NCBI GenBank assembly: GCA_965371245.1
Contig: CBDUXT010000034.1
Coordinates: forward strand, 1-53,830
Source: CBDUXT01 sp965371245
Lineage (GTDB): Bacteria > Planctomycetota > Phycisphaerae > UBA1845
Direction of reading: 5' to 3'
Length of the DNA stretch: 53,830 nucleotides
Of this stretch, positions 26,169 through 33,673 are shown one piece after another (position 1 is the stretch's first letter; the number at the start of each line of letters is the position of its first letter). A program made the position numbers and the translations under genes. The notes under the pieces were generated by a model. The model had not been told where the DNA came from. It did no database searches and saw nothing but the letters and a program-made list of their open reading frames with translations.

Positions 26169-26186
26169 GGGCAAACAAGCTTGCCC
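26169..26186. repeat. degenerate copy of the GTGCCATGGG family hairpin
   Basis: GGGCAA, loop ACAAGC, TTGCCC, followed by ATG. It is 22 bases downstream of the copy at 26127 and has lost the inner two base pairs. Confidence 0.5.
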
Positions 26187-26443
26187 ATGCCCCCCTCGAA
26201 AGTCATCAAATAAGGCGCGACGCAGCAATAGAGCCCGTAGCGACGCCTCACCGGGCCGATCCGTCGTGTTCGCCACCAGCGCGGTTCAACTCCTGGATTT
26301 GGTCGGCACAAGTTTCACCCGCCGCGGCGCCGATCCTATGGACAGGCTTGGGCACTGGCCTTGTTCCGGGCTTCGCCTAGAATGTACATGGGGCACGCGA
26401 TGATCCGATCCGGGTCGCGCCGACCACGAAGGAAACGAGACCC

Positions 26444-26767
26444 ATGAGCGATCGGACCCAAAAGCAGCAACGGAAGTTGGAGACCGTCGAGCCGCTGGGC
26501 AAGCGGGTCGTCGTTCGCAAGGACGAGGACAAGAAGGTTACGAAGGGGGGCATCGAACTCCCCGACTCGGTCGAGATTCCGACCATCACGGGGCGGATCG
26601 TCTCCATCTCCGCGCAGATCGACAACGACGACGACTTCCCGATCCGCCAGTACGATCGGATTCTGTTCAACCCCAAGAACGCAATCCCCGTCGAATTCGA
26701 CGTCGGTAACTATCTGTACGTGGTGCCCATCGAAGACGTTGTGGCCGTATTCCGCAAGGCCACCTAA
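26444..26767 (+). CDS. GroES/Cpn10-like co-chaperonin
   Basis: 107 residues. 'EPLGKRVVVRKDEDKKVTKG' followed by 'GIELPDSVEIPTITGRIVSI' is the Cpn10 beta-barrel pattern, where 'VTKGGIELPDS' sits at the mobile loop. Later strands include 'YDRILFNPKNAIPVEFD' and 'YLYVVPIEDVVAVFR'. Canonical GroES has a longer mobile loop and is next to groEL; here no groEL is nearby and residues differ much from the canonical form, so this is probably a divergent paralogue and not the main co-chaperonin. AAGGAA precedes the ATG by nine bases. The BtpA-like gene follows after 53 bases in the same direction. Confidence 0.8.
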   Translation: MSDRTQKQQRKLETVEPLGKRVVVRKDEDKKVTKGGIELPDSVEIPTITGRIVSISAQIDNDDDFPIRQYDRILFNPKNAIPVEFDVGNYLYVVPIEDVVAVFRKAT

Positions 26768-26820
26768 GGACCACAGCGCGGCCATGGGTCCAGCACCCGA
26801 GCCGACCGATCGGAACGTCC

Positions 26821-27606
26821 ATGATCGACCTGCCCACACCCGCGCTGATTGGCGTCATTCATCTCCCCGCCCTCCCGGGAAGCCCGTTACACATGCTCCC
26901 GATGACCGAGATCCTGGACCGGACCGTTGCGGACGCGCGGACCCTCGCCGAGGCCGGCTTCGACGCGCTGATCGTAGAGAACTTCTCCGACGTTCCGTTC
27001 GCTCCGGAGTCACTGCCTCCAGCCAGCGTGGCCGGCATGGCGGTCGCCGCCGACCACGTCCGGCGGGCCGCCGGACTTCCGATCGGGATCAACGCGCTGC
27101 GCAATGATTCCCTGGCCGCCTTGGGGATTGCCGCGGCCTCCGGCGCAACCTTCGTCCGCGTAAACGTCCACACCGGGGTGAGTGCGACGGATCAGGGCAT
27201 GCTCGACGGGCGCGCTCACGAGGCCCTTGGGTATCGAAAACAGCTAGGCCTCCCGATCGCGATCCTCGCCGACGTTCATGTCAAGCACTCGGTTCCCGTG
27301 AACCAACCAGACATCGCTCGTGCGGCCCGGGACACGGCGTACCGCGGGCTCGCCGACGGGTTGATTGTCAGCGGTCCATCAACCGGCGAACCCGTGAATC
27401 TGGATGACCTGCATCGCGTGCGCCAGGCCGTTCCCGACCGACGACTTTTCGTGGGAAGCGGCGCTACGCCCGAAACCGTGGCCGAGCTGCTTACGGTGGC
27501 CGGCGGAGTCATCGTCGGAACCGGGATCAAGAAGGGCGGGGTGACGACCAACCCGGTTGATTCTGAGCGGGCGGCCGCATTCGTCCGAGCGTCCCGCGCT
27601 GGGTAG
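26821..27606 (+). CDS. BtpA/SgcQ family TIM-barrel protein
   Basis: 261 residues. 'ALIGVIHLPALPGSPLH', 'TLAEAGFDALIVENFSDVPF', 'LPIGINALRNDSLAALGIAA', 'ATFVRVNVHTGVSATDQG', 'ILADVHVKHSVPV', 'ADGLIVSGPSTGEPVNLDDL' and 'VGSGATPETVAELL' together are the BtpA family signature. BtpA was named for a role in photosystem I stability in cyanobacteria; in non-photosynthetic bacteria the reaction is unknown, with SgcQ linked to sugar metabolism. Metal or phosphate binding at the barrel mouth is likely. The ribosome site is weak. It may be co-transcribed with the Cpn10-like gene. Confidence 0.9.
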   Translation: MIDLPTPALIGVIHLPALPGSPLHMLPMTEILDRTVADARTLAEAGFDALIVENFSDVPFAPESLPPASVAGMAVAADHVRRAAGLPIGINALRNDSLAALGIAAASGATFVRVNVHTGVSATDQGMLDGRAHEALGYRKQLGLPIAILADVHVKHSVPVNQPDIARAARDTAYRGLADGLIVSGPSTGEPVNLDDLHRVRQAVPDRRLFVGSGATPETVAELLTVAGGVIVGTGIKKGGVTTNPVDSERAAAFVRASRAG

Positions 27607-27617
27607 CGCCGCGGGCT

Positions 27618-27638
27618 TGTCACGAAAAAAAAGTGACA
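27618..27638. promoter_or_regulatory. candidate operator, TGTCAC-N9-GTGACA
   Basis: A perfect 6-bp inverted repeat separated by GAAAAAAAA. It lies five bases before the -35 box of the promoter at 27643. A third half site, TGTCA, overlaps the -35 box. Could be the binding site of the HTH protein encoded downstream. A weak terminator for the preceding gene is the alternative. Confidence 0.5.
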
Positions 27639-27642
27639 GCTA

Positions 27643-27671
27643 TTGTCAGTGCTCCGGCCGTTCGGTATAGT
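27643..27671 (+). promoter_or_regulatory. sigma-70 type promoter of the HTH gene
   Basis: TTGTCA (27643-27648), a 17-base spacer, and TATAGT (27666-27671). Both boxes are close to consensus and spacing is ideal. Transcription would start near 27678, leaving about 97 bases of leader before the ATG at 27775. Confidence 0.65.
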
Positions 27672-27774
27672 GTCCCGCTCTCTGGGCGTCACGAAGATGC
27701 CATATCGTCGGGAAATGCATGCGTTTGGGCGTGTGTCTCGATGTGCCTTGGAACAAGAACACCGGGAGGCCACC

Positions 27775-28128
27775 ATGGCGAGTCAAGTGAGTGCACGGTC
27801 CGACTTCACTGAAACCCTTGCGATCCACGTTGCGCTTAAGTCGGCCCTGAAAGCCAAACAATACGCGAATAACGATGCCGTGCGTAAGGCGGCCAACACC
27901 CTGTGCGAGAACCTTGAGAGTGAACGTTCCATCTACGGACGGCAACTCAAGATGATCGCCCTGATGGAGAAGGGTGCCAGTTTGGCGGAGATGGGCAAGA
28001 AACTTCACTGCTCGCGACGGACCGTCTTTAGATATCTGAATCACCTCGAAGATGCGGATATTACAATCAAACTGGACGGATTAAAATATTGCGTGGATAA
28101 GAGCGTCGCCAAGTTGGCGCGGGCTTAA
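27775..28128 (+). CDS. small helix-turn-helix regulator
   Basis: 117 residues, ATG at 27775 with GGGAGG five bases upstream; the frame opens earlier, but this is the only start with a good ribosome site. The N-terminal 60 residues are helical ('TLAIHVALKSALKAKQYANN', 'RKAANTLCENLESERS'). The C-terminal half is an HTH: 'QLKMIALMEKGASLAEMGKK', 'LHCSRRTVFRYLNHLEDADI', followed by a wing-like 'TIKLDGLKYCVDKSVAKL'. It probably binds DNA as a regulator. Base composition is lower in GC than its neighbours. It has its own promoter and a possible operator at 27618, which suggests autoregulation. Confidence 0.8.
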   Translation: MASQVSARSDFTETLAIHVALKSALKAKQYANNDAVRKAANTLCENLESERSIYGRQLKMIALMEKGASLAEMGKKLHCSRRTVFRYLNHLEDADITIKLDGLKYCVDKSVAKLARA

Positions 28129-28150
28129 CCGACGCTTGACGAAACCGGAT

Positions 28151-28178
28151 CATCCCCCGGTAGACCGGGCTGCCGCAT
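28151..28178. other. two tandem short hairpins
   Basis: CCCGGT-AG-ACCGGG is followed directly by CTGCC-GCAT-GGCAG. They lie about 23 bases after the HTH gene stop and have no T-run. Possible 3' end structure or part of a repeat. Confidence 0.4.
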
Positions 28179-28246
28179 GGCAGGGGCCGGCTTCCCGTCG
28201 GTGCGATTTCTTCGGCGCCCGGCGGTGAACGGGCTTCCGTCGCTGG

Positions 28247-28291
28247 GACGACTCCACGCCTGAAGGCCCGTCGGCGCCCCAAGGAGTCGTC
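28247..28291. other. 9-bp inverted repeat with structured loop
   Basis: GACGACTCC (28247-28255) pairs with GGAGTCGTC (28283-28291) across 27 bases that contain GGCCCGTCGGCGCC. Could form an RNA stem-loop in the 3' region of the HTH transcript. No riboswitch consensus was recognised. Confidence 0.35.
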
Positions 28292-28588
28292 TCCCATCAC
28301 ACGCAACCGCTGAGGTCCGCAAAACACGCCCGTTCGTTTGATTGCACCCACTTCGCTCGCTACCCTAAATAGAGGGGCAGGGTTCGTGGACGCTTCGCGG
28401 GTACGTCGTTAGGGGGTACTACCGGTATGCATCCCGCCGGTCGATTCTCGATCTCGGCGGCCCGGGTGGAGGTCCGCGCCGACCGTGTCCAGCACGCGAT
28501 GCCGCGGCATCGGGGGTCCGTGCAAACCCCGAGTCTTGCGTTGCCGTAGCGACACAGCCCGAGCGGGGCTAGACCGGAGTGAGTGCCT

Positions 28589-30562
28589 GTGAGATTCCTA
28601 CGCGGCGGCATTGCCTGTCTCTTCGCACTGACGTGCGCCGCGTGGCCGGGCTGCGGTCAGACGACGCTCGACGGGGTCCCAGATGCCGGAGACTCCGTGG
28701 GCGATGTGATGACCGGCGACGGAACCACGGGCGGCTCGACAACGGTCGGCGGAACCGACCCCGCCGCGGATCCCGACCCCACGACTCCCACTCAGCCGCT
28801 CCCCCCGGACGCACGGGTTGTAGCCCGCGTGCGCAACGAGAGCACCATCCGCGCTGACGTGACCGTGCGTTTTATTCAGGACGATACCGTCGTTCGGCTC
28901 GCCTTCGTCCGGGTCTTGCCCTTGACGATGACGACGGTGGTGAGTCCGAAGCCGGCCGACGCCGTAGAGCTCTCCGGCGTCGATGAACAGGGCGTCGCTC
29001 TGACGAGCGAACGCTTCGTGCTCGGAGCCGGGTCCAATGTGGACGCACCGATCGAATACGTGATTCGCGACGATCGCCTGGACGTCCCCCCGGTGGAACC
29101 GCCCATCCCCGGCGAGATCGTCCTGATCGAACCGGCGAATGATGTCACGTTGACACTTGGGTCCGCGCTCCGCGTGCGCTGGATCGACGCCAGCAGCGAG
29201 CCCGACGCGGTCGTCCGCATCTTCCTTCGCCTGGCGGCCGCCTCTACGCTCTTGTCGGTAGGGCCGGCCGTGGGGGCTACCCTGGACGGCCCGAACGACC
29301 AATTGGTCATCATCCTCCAGGATCTCTCGCCCGGCATCTACGAGATCATCGGCGAACTCGAAGACGGTGACACAATCACGTCATCGACAGCGCCGGGCAT
29401 GATCGAGATCCTTCTTGACCCCATCAACGAGGCGCCAACGCTCGAGTTGACCGAGCCCGCCGTTGCGGTTCAGATCGACCAAGGCAGCGCGCTTGCCGTA
29501 CGCTGGATCGATTCGGACGCCGACGACAATGCACGCATCTCCCTGTGGCTCGATCCGGACTTGGCGGCCGCGGCCTTCGACGGAGACGAGATCCTGCTCG
29601 CCTCATCTCTCGGTGAGGACGTGGACGGTGTGGGTGATCAAATCACCCTGGGCATCACGGCCGAGCCGGGCGACTACCGTGTGGCGGGGACCATCAGCGA
29701 CGGTCTGTCCGAAGTGACCGTGTGGGCTCCGGGCGTGGTTACGGTCTCGGGTGGTCCGCCGGTTGAGCCGGACATCCTCCCGCCGGAACTCTCCTTCGTT
29801 ACGCCAACCGAGCTGGTCAAGACGCGACTTGGCGACCCGCTGGAGCTGTTCCTGGAAGCCCTGCACGTCACGGAAGATTCGCAGGTGCGGTTGTTTCTGG
29901 TCTTCCTCGGTGGCGATCGCCAGGGGGAGCGCATTGCGTTGGCACCCGCCAAGCTCGTGCTCAACGCACCAACGACCGTACCCCTTCCGGCGGCGACGGA
30001 GGAGGAGATTCCGAACGCGTATTGGCCCCGACACTTCAGACTCGAAGCCGAGGCAACCACGCCCGGCTTCGCCCCCGTGGTCGAAGCGGCGCCGGGTGAG
30101 GTTTGGATTCGCCAAGAGGTCGAAATCACGAGCGTTCGAATGGTCAACTACCGATGTACGGGCGCCATCGAACCGGAGATTGACTGCTCACGGTTTTTCG
30201 GTGTCGATGTTCAGTGGTTCGGCGGCGGATTCGAGGAGCGTGAGACACATGGTGAGGTGGCGTTCTGGATCGCCGAAGTTGACCACCTCTCGGAAAGCCT
30301 CAAGAGGGATCGCACGCATTTGATCCTCCATCGAATGCCGGAGAGCCCGAACGTGCCTCGGGTGACCGAGCTGTCCGTATCTCGTCTCATCGTTGAACCG
30401 GTGGGCGTTGACAACTCCTTGGAACTGACAATTAACGCGGGTACGTATCAGTTCATCACGGAAACGACGACGAACCTGTTCGGCTCGATCACTTCGCAGG
30501 CTCATCCTGACCCTTTCGAGATCTGCCTCTTGCCGACGCCGGTTTTTTGTTCGCGGCCATAG
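28589..30562 (+). CDS. lipoprotein with tandem Ig-like domains
   Basis: About 657 residues, GTG at 28589 with GGAG nine bases upstream; the in-frame GTG at 28583 is too close to that site. Export signal 'RGGIACLFALTCAAWPGCGQ' with a lipobox ending PGC. A Gly/Thr/Asp/Pro linker follows. Three related beta domains are visible: 'GEIVLIEPANDVTLTLGSAL', 'APTLELTEPAVAVQIDQGSA' and 'PPELSFVTPTELVKTRLGDP', each continuing with an 'RVRWIDASSEPDAVVRIFL'-like strand. The C-terminal part ('FFGVDVQWFGGGFEERETHG') is a separate beta domain. Likely anchored at the cell surface; no enzyme motif. Its 3' end overlaps the convergent rnpA by 74 bases. Confidence 0.8.
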   Translation: MRFLRGGIACLFALTCAAWPGCGQTTLDGVPDAGDSVGDVMTGDGTTGGSTTVGGTDPAADPDPTTPTQPLPPDARVVARVRNESTIRADVTVRFIQDDTVVRLAFVRVLPLTMTTVVSPKPADAVELSGVDEQGVALTSERFVLGAGSNVDAPIEYVIRDDRLDVPPVEPPIPGEIVLIEPANDVTLTLGSALRVRWIDASSEPDAVVRIFLRLAAASTLLSVGPAVGATLDGPNDQLVIILQDLSPGIYEIIGELEDGDTITSSTAPGMIEILLDPINEAPTLELTEPAVAVQIDQGSALAVRWIDSDADDNARISLWLDPDLAAAAFDGDEILLASSLGEDVDGVGDQITLGITAEPGDYRVAGTISDGLSEVTVWAPGVVTVSGGPPVEPDILPPELSFVTPTELVKTRLGDPLELFLEALHVTEDSQVRLFLVFLGGDRQGERIALAPAKLVLNAPTTVPLPAATEEEIPNAYWPRHFRLEAEATTPGFAPVVEAAPGEVWIRQEVEITSVRMVNYRCTGAIEPEIDCSRFFGVDVQWFGGGFEERETHGEVAFWIAEVDHLSESLKRDRTHLILHRMPESPNVPRVTELSVSRLIVEPVGVDNSLELTINAGTYQFITETTTNLFGSITSQAHPDPFEICLLPTPVFCSRP

Positions 30563-30902
30563 CCACCAACGCCGTGAGCGAGTTTTCCAAATCCCTCAGG
30601 GTACGCTTCGCGCCGGGACGGGCCACGCAGACGATGTCCAGCCCCGAGGGAAGCTCCCCTTTTCGAGCCCGAAATGCCTCCCGAAGCCGCCGACGTACGT
30701 AGTTGCGCCGAACGGCGTTGCCGATGCGCCGACCCACACTGCGCCCCAACCGTGACCAGCCAAGTCCGTTGTCCGCAACATAGACGATCAACAGGGCGTC
30801 GGCCGCCGAACGCTTCTGTGCGAAGACGCGTGCGAAGTCCGTGGGCGATCGCATGCGTTCGTGCTTGCGGAACAACTGATCGCGCGATCTGTCCGCTGTC
30901 AT
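30489..30902 (-). CDS. rnpA: ribonuclease P protein component
   Basis: 137 residues. The RNase P protein signature is clear: 'MRSPTDFARVFAQKRSA', 'GLGWSRLGRSVGRRIGNAVR' and 'RRNYVRRRLREAFRARKGEL', including the RNR basic helix that binds pre-tRNA and RNase P RNA. It helps the RNA subunit cut the 5' leader from pre-tRNA. The C-terminus is a Lys/Arg-rich tail beyond the usual fold. In most bacteria rnpA follows rpmH and precedes yidC; here an MMPL gene lies 59 bases upstream and no rpmH is seen. The 3' end lies within the lipoprotein gene on the other strand, so the tail may have been extended by loss of an earlier stop. Confidence 0.93.
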   Translation of the reverse strand: MTADRSRDQLFRKHERMRSPTDFARVFAQKRSAADALLIVYVADNGLGWSRLGRSVGRRIGNAVRRNYVRRRLREAFRARKGELPSGLDIVCVARPGAKRTLRDLENSLTALVAMAANKKPASARGRSRKGQDEPAK

Positions 30903-30961
30903 GGCTACGCTAGCCTGCTCATCCGAAGAAGGGGCGCTCGTTCGCGGCCGACGAGCATACC

Positions 30962-33184
30962 TTATCCGTCAACAACCGGCGACCGCGCTCCGCGCGACCG
31001 GAGCAACAGCAACATCATCGAGGGAACCAGCAGCGGGCGAATCAGGAACGTGTCGATCAAGATGCCCACCGAGAGCGCCACCGCAAACTCCTTCATCAGC
31101 AGCAGCGACCCGGAAAACATGGACGCGAAGGCGGCGGCCATGATGATCCCACAGCTACTGACGACCCCGCCGGTCTTCGCCACCGCCGTCGCAACCGCGT
31201 CACGCGGCGGGCGCGTCTGCAACTCCTCCCGGATCCGCGAGACCACGTAGATGTTGTAGTCCTGGCCAAGACTGAGGATGATAATGAACAACAGGAAGTC
31301 GATCTGCCAACTCAGCCCGTCCAAACCATACAGTCCGTGGAAGACCAGCCAGGTCGTCCCGTAGGCCGCCAGGTAGGTCAAGAACGTGGCCGAAATCAAG
31401 ACGGCGGACTGCACGAGCGAGCGGACGAGCACCACGAGGATCAAGCCAATCAGCGTCGTGGCGGCGATCGCGACCAAGCGAAAGTCACGCCCGGCGACAT
31501 CGCGCAGGTCTGCATAGAACGGCCCTTCCCCGGATAGATCCACGACCACGCTTTCTCCGCCCGACACCTCGGCGAGCCCACTTCGGCCGACCGCGCGCAC
31601 GGTCCGCGCGTGCAGCCGCCGAACAAGGTCCATCGCCGCCCCCGACCGCGGTTCGACGGCCAGACCCACGTCGATTCGCGCCGACCGACCGCTCGCGCCG
31701 ATATAGAAACGTCGCGCGATCTGATCGGTCAACGCGGCCGTGATCCGGTCGAGCGCGCCGGCGGTCGGCTCGGTGACGCCGCCACGGCTGTCACCTATAG
31801 GGTCGCAGAGGTCGCGCTGGTACACGACGGGCAGATCCCGGCGGAGCGCCGAGGCGATGGTATCCAAGGCATCACGCAGCACCGGAAGCACCGTCGGCGT
31901 GTCCAGCCGATCCGCTGTCGTCAGAATCAATGTCTGCTCGCTGACACCGCCGGTCGCGAAGAAGTGTCGGTCGTACAATCGGGCGCCGCGCACGAACGAC
32001 GATTGTGAAGGATACTCGTCGTAGGTGTCGAACAACGGCGATACGCGTAGACCGAGCACGGCCGGCACCGCCAACAACAAGATCACCACAATCGCAACGA
32101 CCCCCGGTCGTCGCGTCGCCAGTTGGCCGACGGCGGGCCAGATTCCACGGTCGGTCGCGCCGGCGGCACGGATCGCGATGGGCCAAAAGAGCCGCCGACC
32201 CGCCACGAACATGAGCGAGGGAGTCAGGGTGACCACGACCGCGGTGGCGACGCAGATGGCTGCTGCGATCGTCGGACCGGACGTCGAAAAGTCACGGTTC
32301 TCTGCCAGTGCAAGCGTGGCGAGCCCGACGACGTTGGTTGCGGCGCTGGCGAGGATGGCACCGCCCGTCCGGCCGACGGCAATCTCCACTGCCATCGACG
32401 CATTGTCGGTTCGCGCCATCTCCTCTCGAAACCGCGCGAACAGAAACAGGCAATAATCAACACCGGAACCGACGAGGATGACAGCGATGAACATCTCCAC
32501 CAGTCCGTTGATAGGGAGCCCGGCCGCGGCCGCCCAACCCAGCAAACCCAGCGAGACAGCAAGCGAAACGGCGATCGTCACAAGGGGCAGCAGCATCGCC
32601 ACCGGCGAGCGATAGATCACCAGCAGGATCAGCGTGATGGCGCCGAACGCCCAGATCGTCGTCCGATCGATGTCACCCTTGGCACTACGATCCAGCAGCT
32701 CGCCCAGGGCGGCCGAGCCGGTTACCTCGATCCGCAGGCCCGGCGCCGGCGCGTTCGCGGCGACGACGCTGTGAATCTCGCGCACACGGCTGACACTGCT
32801 GTGGGTCAATAGCTCGGCCGGCAGGTCCACGCCAATGACGCCGGCCCGCCCGTTCGGGCTTTCCAGCAGGGGGCGCAGGTGGGGTGCCGTCGTCACGGAA
32901 TGTACGTGCCAACCCAGTCGTCCGCTCCTGGCATGGAGCGTCAGAGCAATGGCATCGATGACGCGGCGATCGGCTTGCGTCAGCCCGGACTCGCGAACGA
33001 AGACCACGGCCGCCCGACTCGCCGGCGCCGCGTCGGGGAACTCCGCGCGCAGCCGGGCGAAGCCGCGCTGCGACGGCAGATAGGCGGGCAGGAACCCTGT
33101 GGCATCGTCCTTCAAGAGCGTCGGAACGGAAGGAGACGGAAGCCGGATCGCCAGCGCGAGCATGAGCCAGGCAATCATCCACAC
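30962..33184 (-). CDS. MMPL/RND family membrane transporter
   Basis: 740 residues, about 12 membrane helices in two matched halves with large periplasmic loops after helix 1 and helix 7. First half: 'WAFGAITLILLVIYRSPVAM', 'LVEMFIAVILVGSGVDYCLF' (with the GxGxDYxxF motif carrying the proton-relay Asp) and 'RTGGAILASAATNVVGLATL'. Second half: 'LFIIILSLGQDYNIYVVSRI' and 'KTGGVVSSCGIIMAAAFASM'. MMPL proteins export lipids or hopanoids by proton motive force. The GTG at 33184 is the first in-frame start after a TGA; the natural N-terminus 'ARFVSRSAW' and an ATG lie just upstream across that TGA. It is 59 bases upstream of rnpA. Confidence 0.9.
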   Translation of the reverse strand: MWMIAWLMLALAIRLPSPSVPTLLKDDATGFLPAYLPSQRGFARLRAEFPDAAPASRAAVVFVRESGLTQADRRVIDAIALTLHARSGRLGWHVHSVTTAPHLRPLLESPNGRAGVIGVDLPAELLTHSSVSRVREIHSVVAANAPAPGLRIEVTGSAALGELLDRSAKGDIDRTTIWAFGAITLILLVIYRSPVAMLLPLVTIAVSLAVSLGLLGWAAAAGLPINGLVEMFIAVILVGSGVDYCLFLFARFREEMARTDNASMAVEIAVGRTGGAILASAATNVVGLATLALAENRDFSTSGPTIAAAICVATAVVVTLTPSLMFVAGRRLFWPIAIRAAGATDRGIWPAVGQLATRRPGVVAIVVILLLAVPAVLGLRVSPLFDTYDEYPSQSSFVRGARLYDRHFFATGGVSEQTLILTTADRLDTPTVLPVLRDALDTIASALRRDLPVVYQRDLCDPIGDSRGGVTEPTAGALDRITAALTDQIARRFYIGASGRSARIDVGLAVEPRSGAAMDLVRRLHARTVRAVGRSGLAEVSGGESVVVDLSGEGPFYADLRDVAGRDFRLVAIAATTLIGLILVVLVRSLVQSAVLISATFLTYLAAYGTTWLVFHGLYGLDGLSWQIDFLLFIIILSLGQDYNIYVVSRIREELQTRPPRDAVATAVAKTGGVVSSCGIIMAAAFASMFSGSLLLMKEFAVALSVGILIDTFLIRPLLVPSMMLLLLRSRGARSPVVDG

Positions 33185-33673
33185 CCAGGCGGAACGCGAA
33201 ACAAAACGAGCTCATCGATCCATGCGGCGAATATCTCTTGGAACATTCGTGCGACCTCGACGCACGACCTGAGAGCCTATCCCGGAACGGTGTGGCACCG
33301 GCATCTTGCCGGTGTTTTCACGGGCCGCAAGCCCGCGCCGCACTTGTCTTCGCGATTGGTTCAAAGCACCGATAGATGCTGTCGCTCGATCGCGCACGGG
33401 CTATCGGACCGGTCCGCGTTCGAGCGCGCATGGTACCGCAGCGCACCTGGGCTGACCACGCACTCGCGAACGCAACCAGCGCCGCGTCAATCCGATAAAA
33501 GGCTCCCTTCGACCGCAACCTCTCGGCGCAAATCGCGAGCCGGATCGGTGACACCGACTGATGAAGCCAACGCGGTCGATCGCCGACCTACTGGATATGC
33601 GGCGCATGCGGGCAAGGCCCCGCACCTGCAACACCGACGGCCTCGCCAACGCGTCCGCGGAGAATGTTGACCC
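33185..33673. other. intergenic region with hairpins
   Basis: 489 bases between divergent genes. The first 39 bases appear to be the lost N-terminus of the MMPL gene. Hairpins lie at 33296-33314 and 33321-33335. 33340-33650 shows nothing recognisable. Confidence 0.45.
33296..33314. repeat. dispersed hairpin, CACCGGC family
   Basis: CACCGGCA, loop TCT, TGCCGGTG: a perfect 8-bp stem preceded by TGTGG. It equals the inner hairpin of the nested palindromes at 23269 and 53698, without the outer arms. A second hairpin, CGGGC-CGCAA-GCCCG, follows at 33321-33335. Confidence 0.6.

Larger units (their letters stand above)
26091..26443. other. intergenic region with two hairpins
   Basis: 353 bases. 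It carries the tandem hairpins at 26127-26146 and 26169-26186. No supported gene; the last 20 bases hold the ribosome site AAGGAA of the Cpn10-like gene. Confidence 0.5.
28129..28588. other. intergenic region with several hairpins
   Basis: 460 bases. Tandem small hairpins at 28151-28178 and a longer pairing at 28247-28291 are described separately. 28300-28570 shows nothing recognisable. GGAG before the lipoprotein start lies at 28576-28579. Confidence 0.45.

Noticed and set aside
27618..27638. TGTCAC palindrome as a terminator of the BtpA-like gene
   Set aside because: The stem is only 6 bp with an A-rich loop and no T-run after it; its position beside a strong promoter favours an operator.
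28147..28300. Hairpins after the HTH gene as a riboswitch
   Set aside because: No known riboswitch consensus could be matched, and they lie after a gene and not directly before one.
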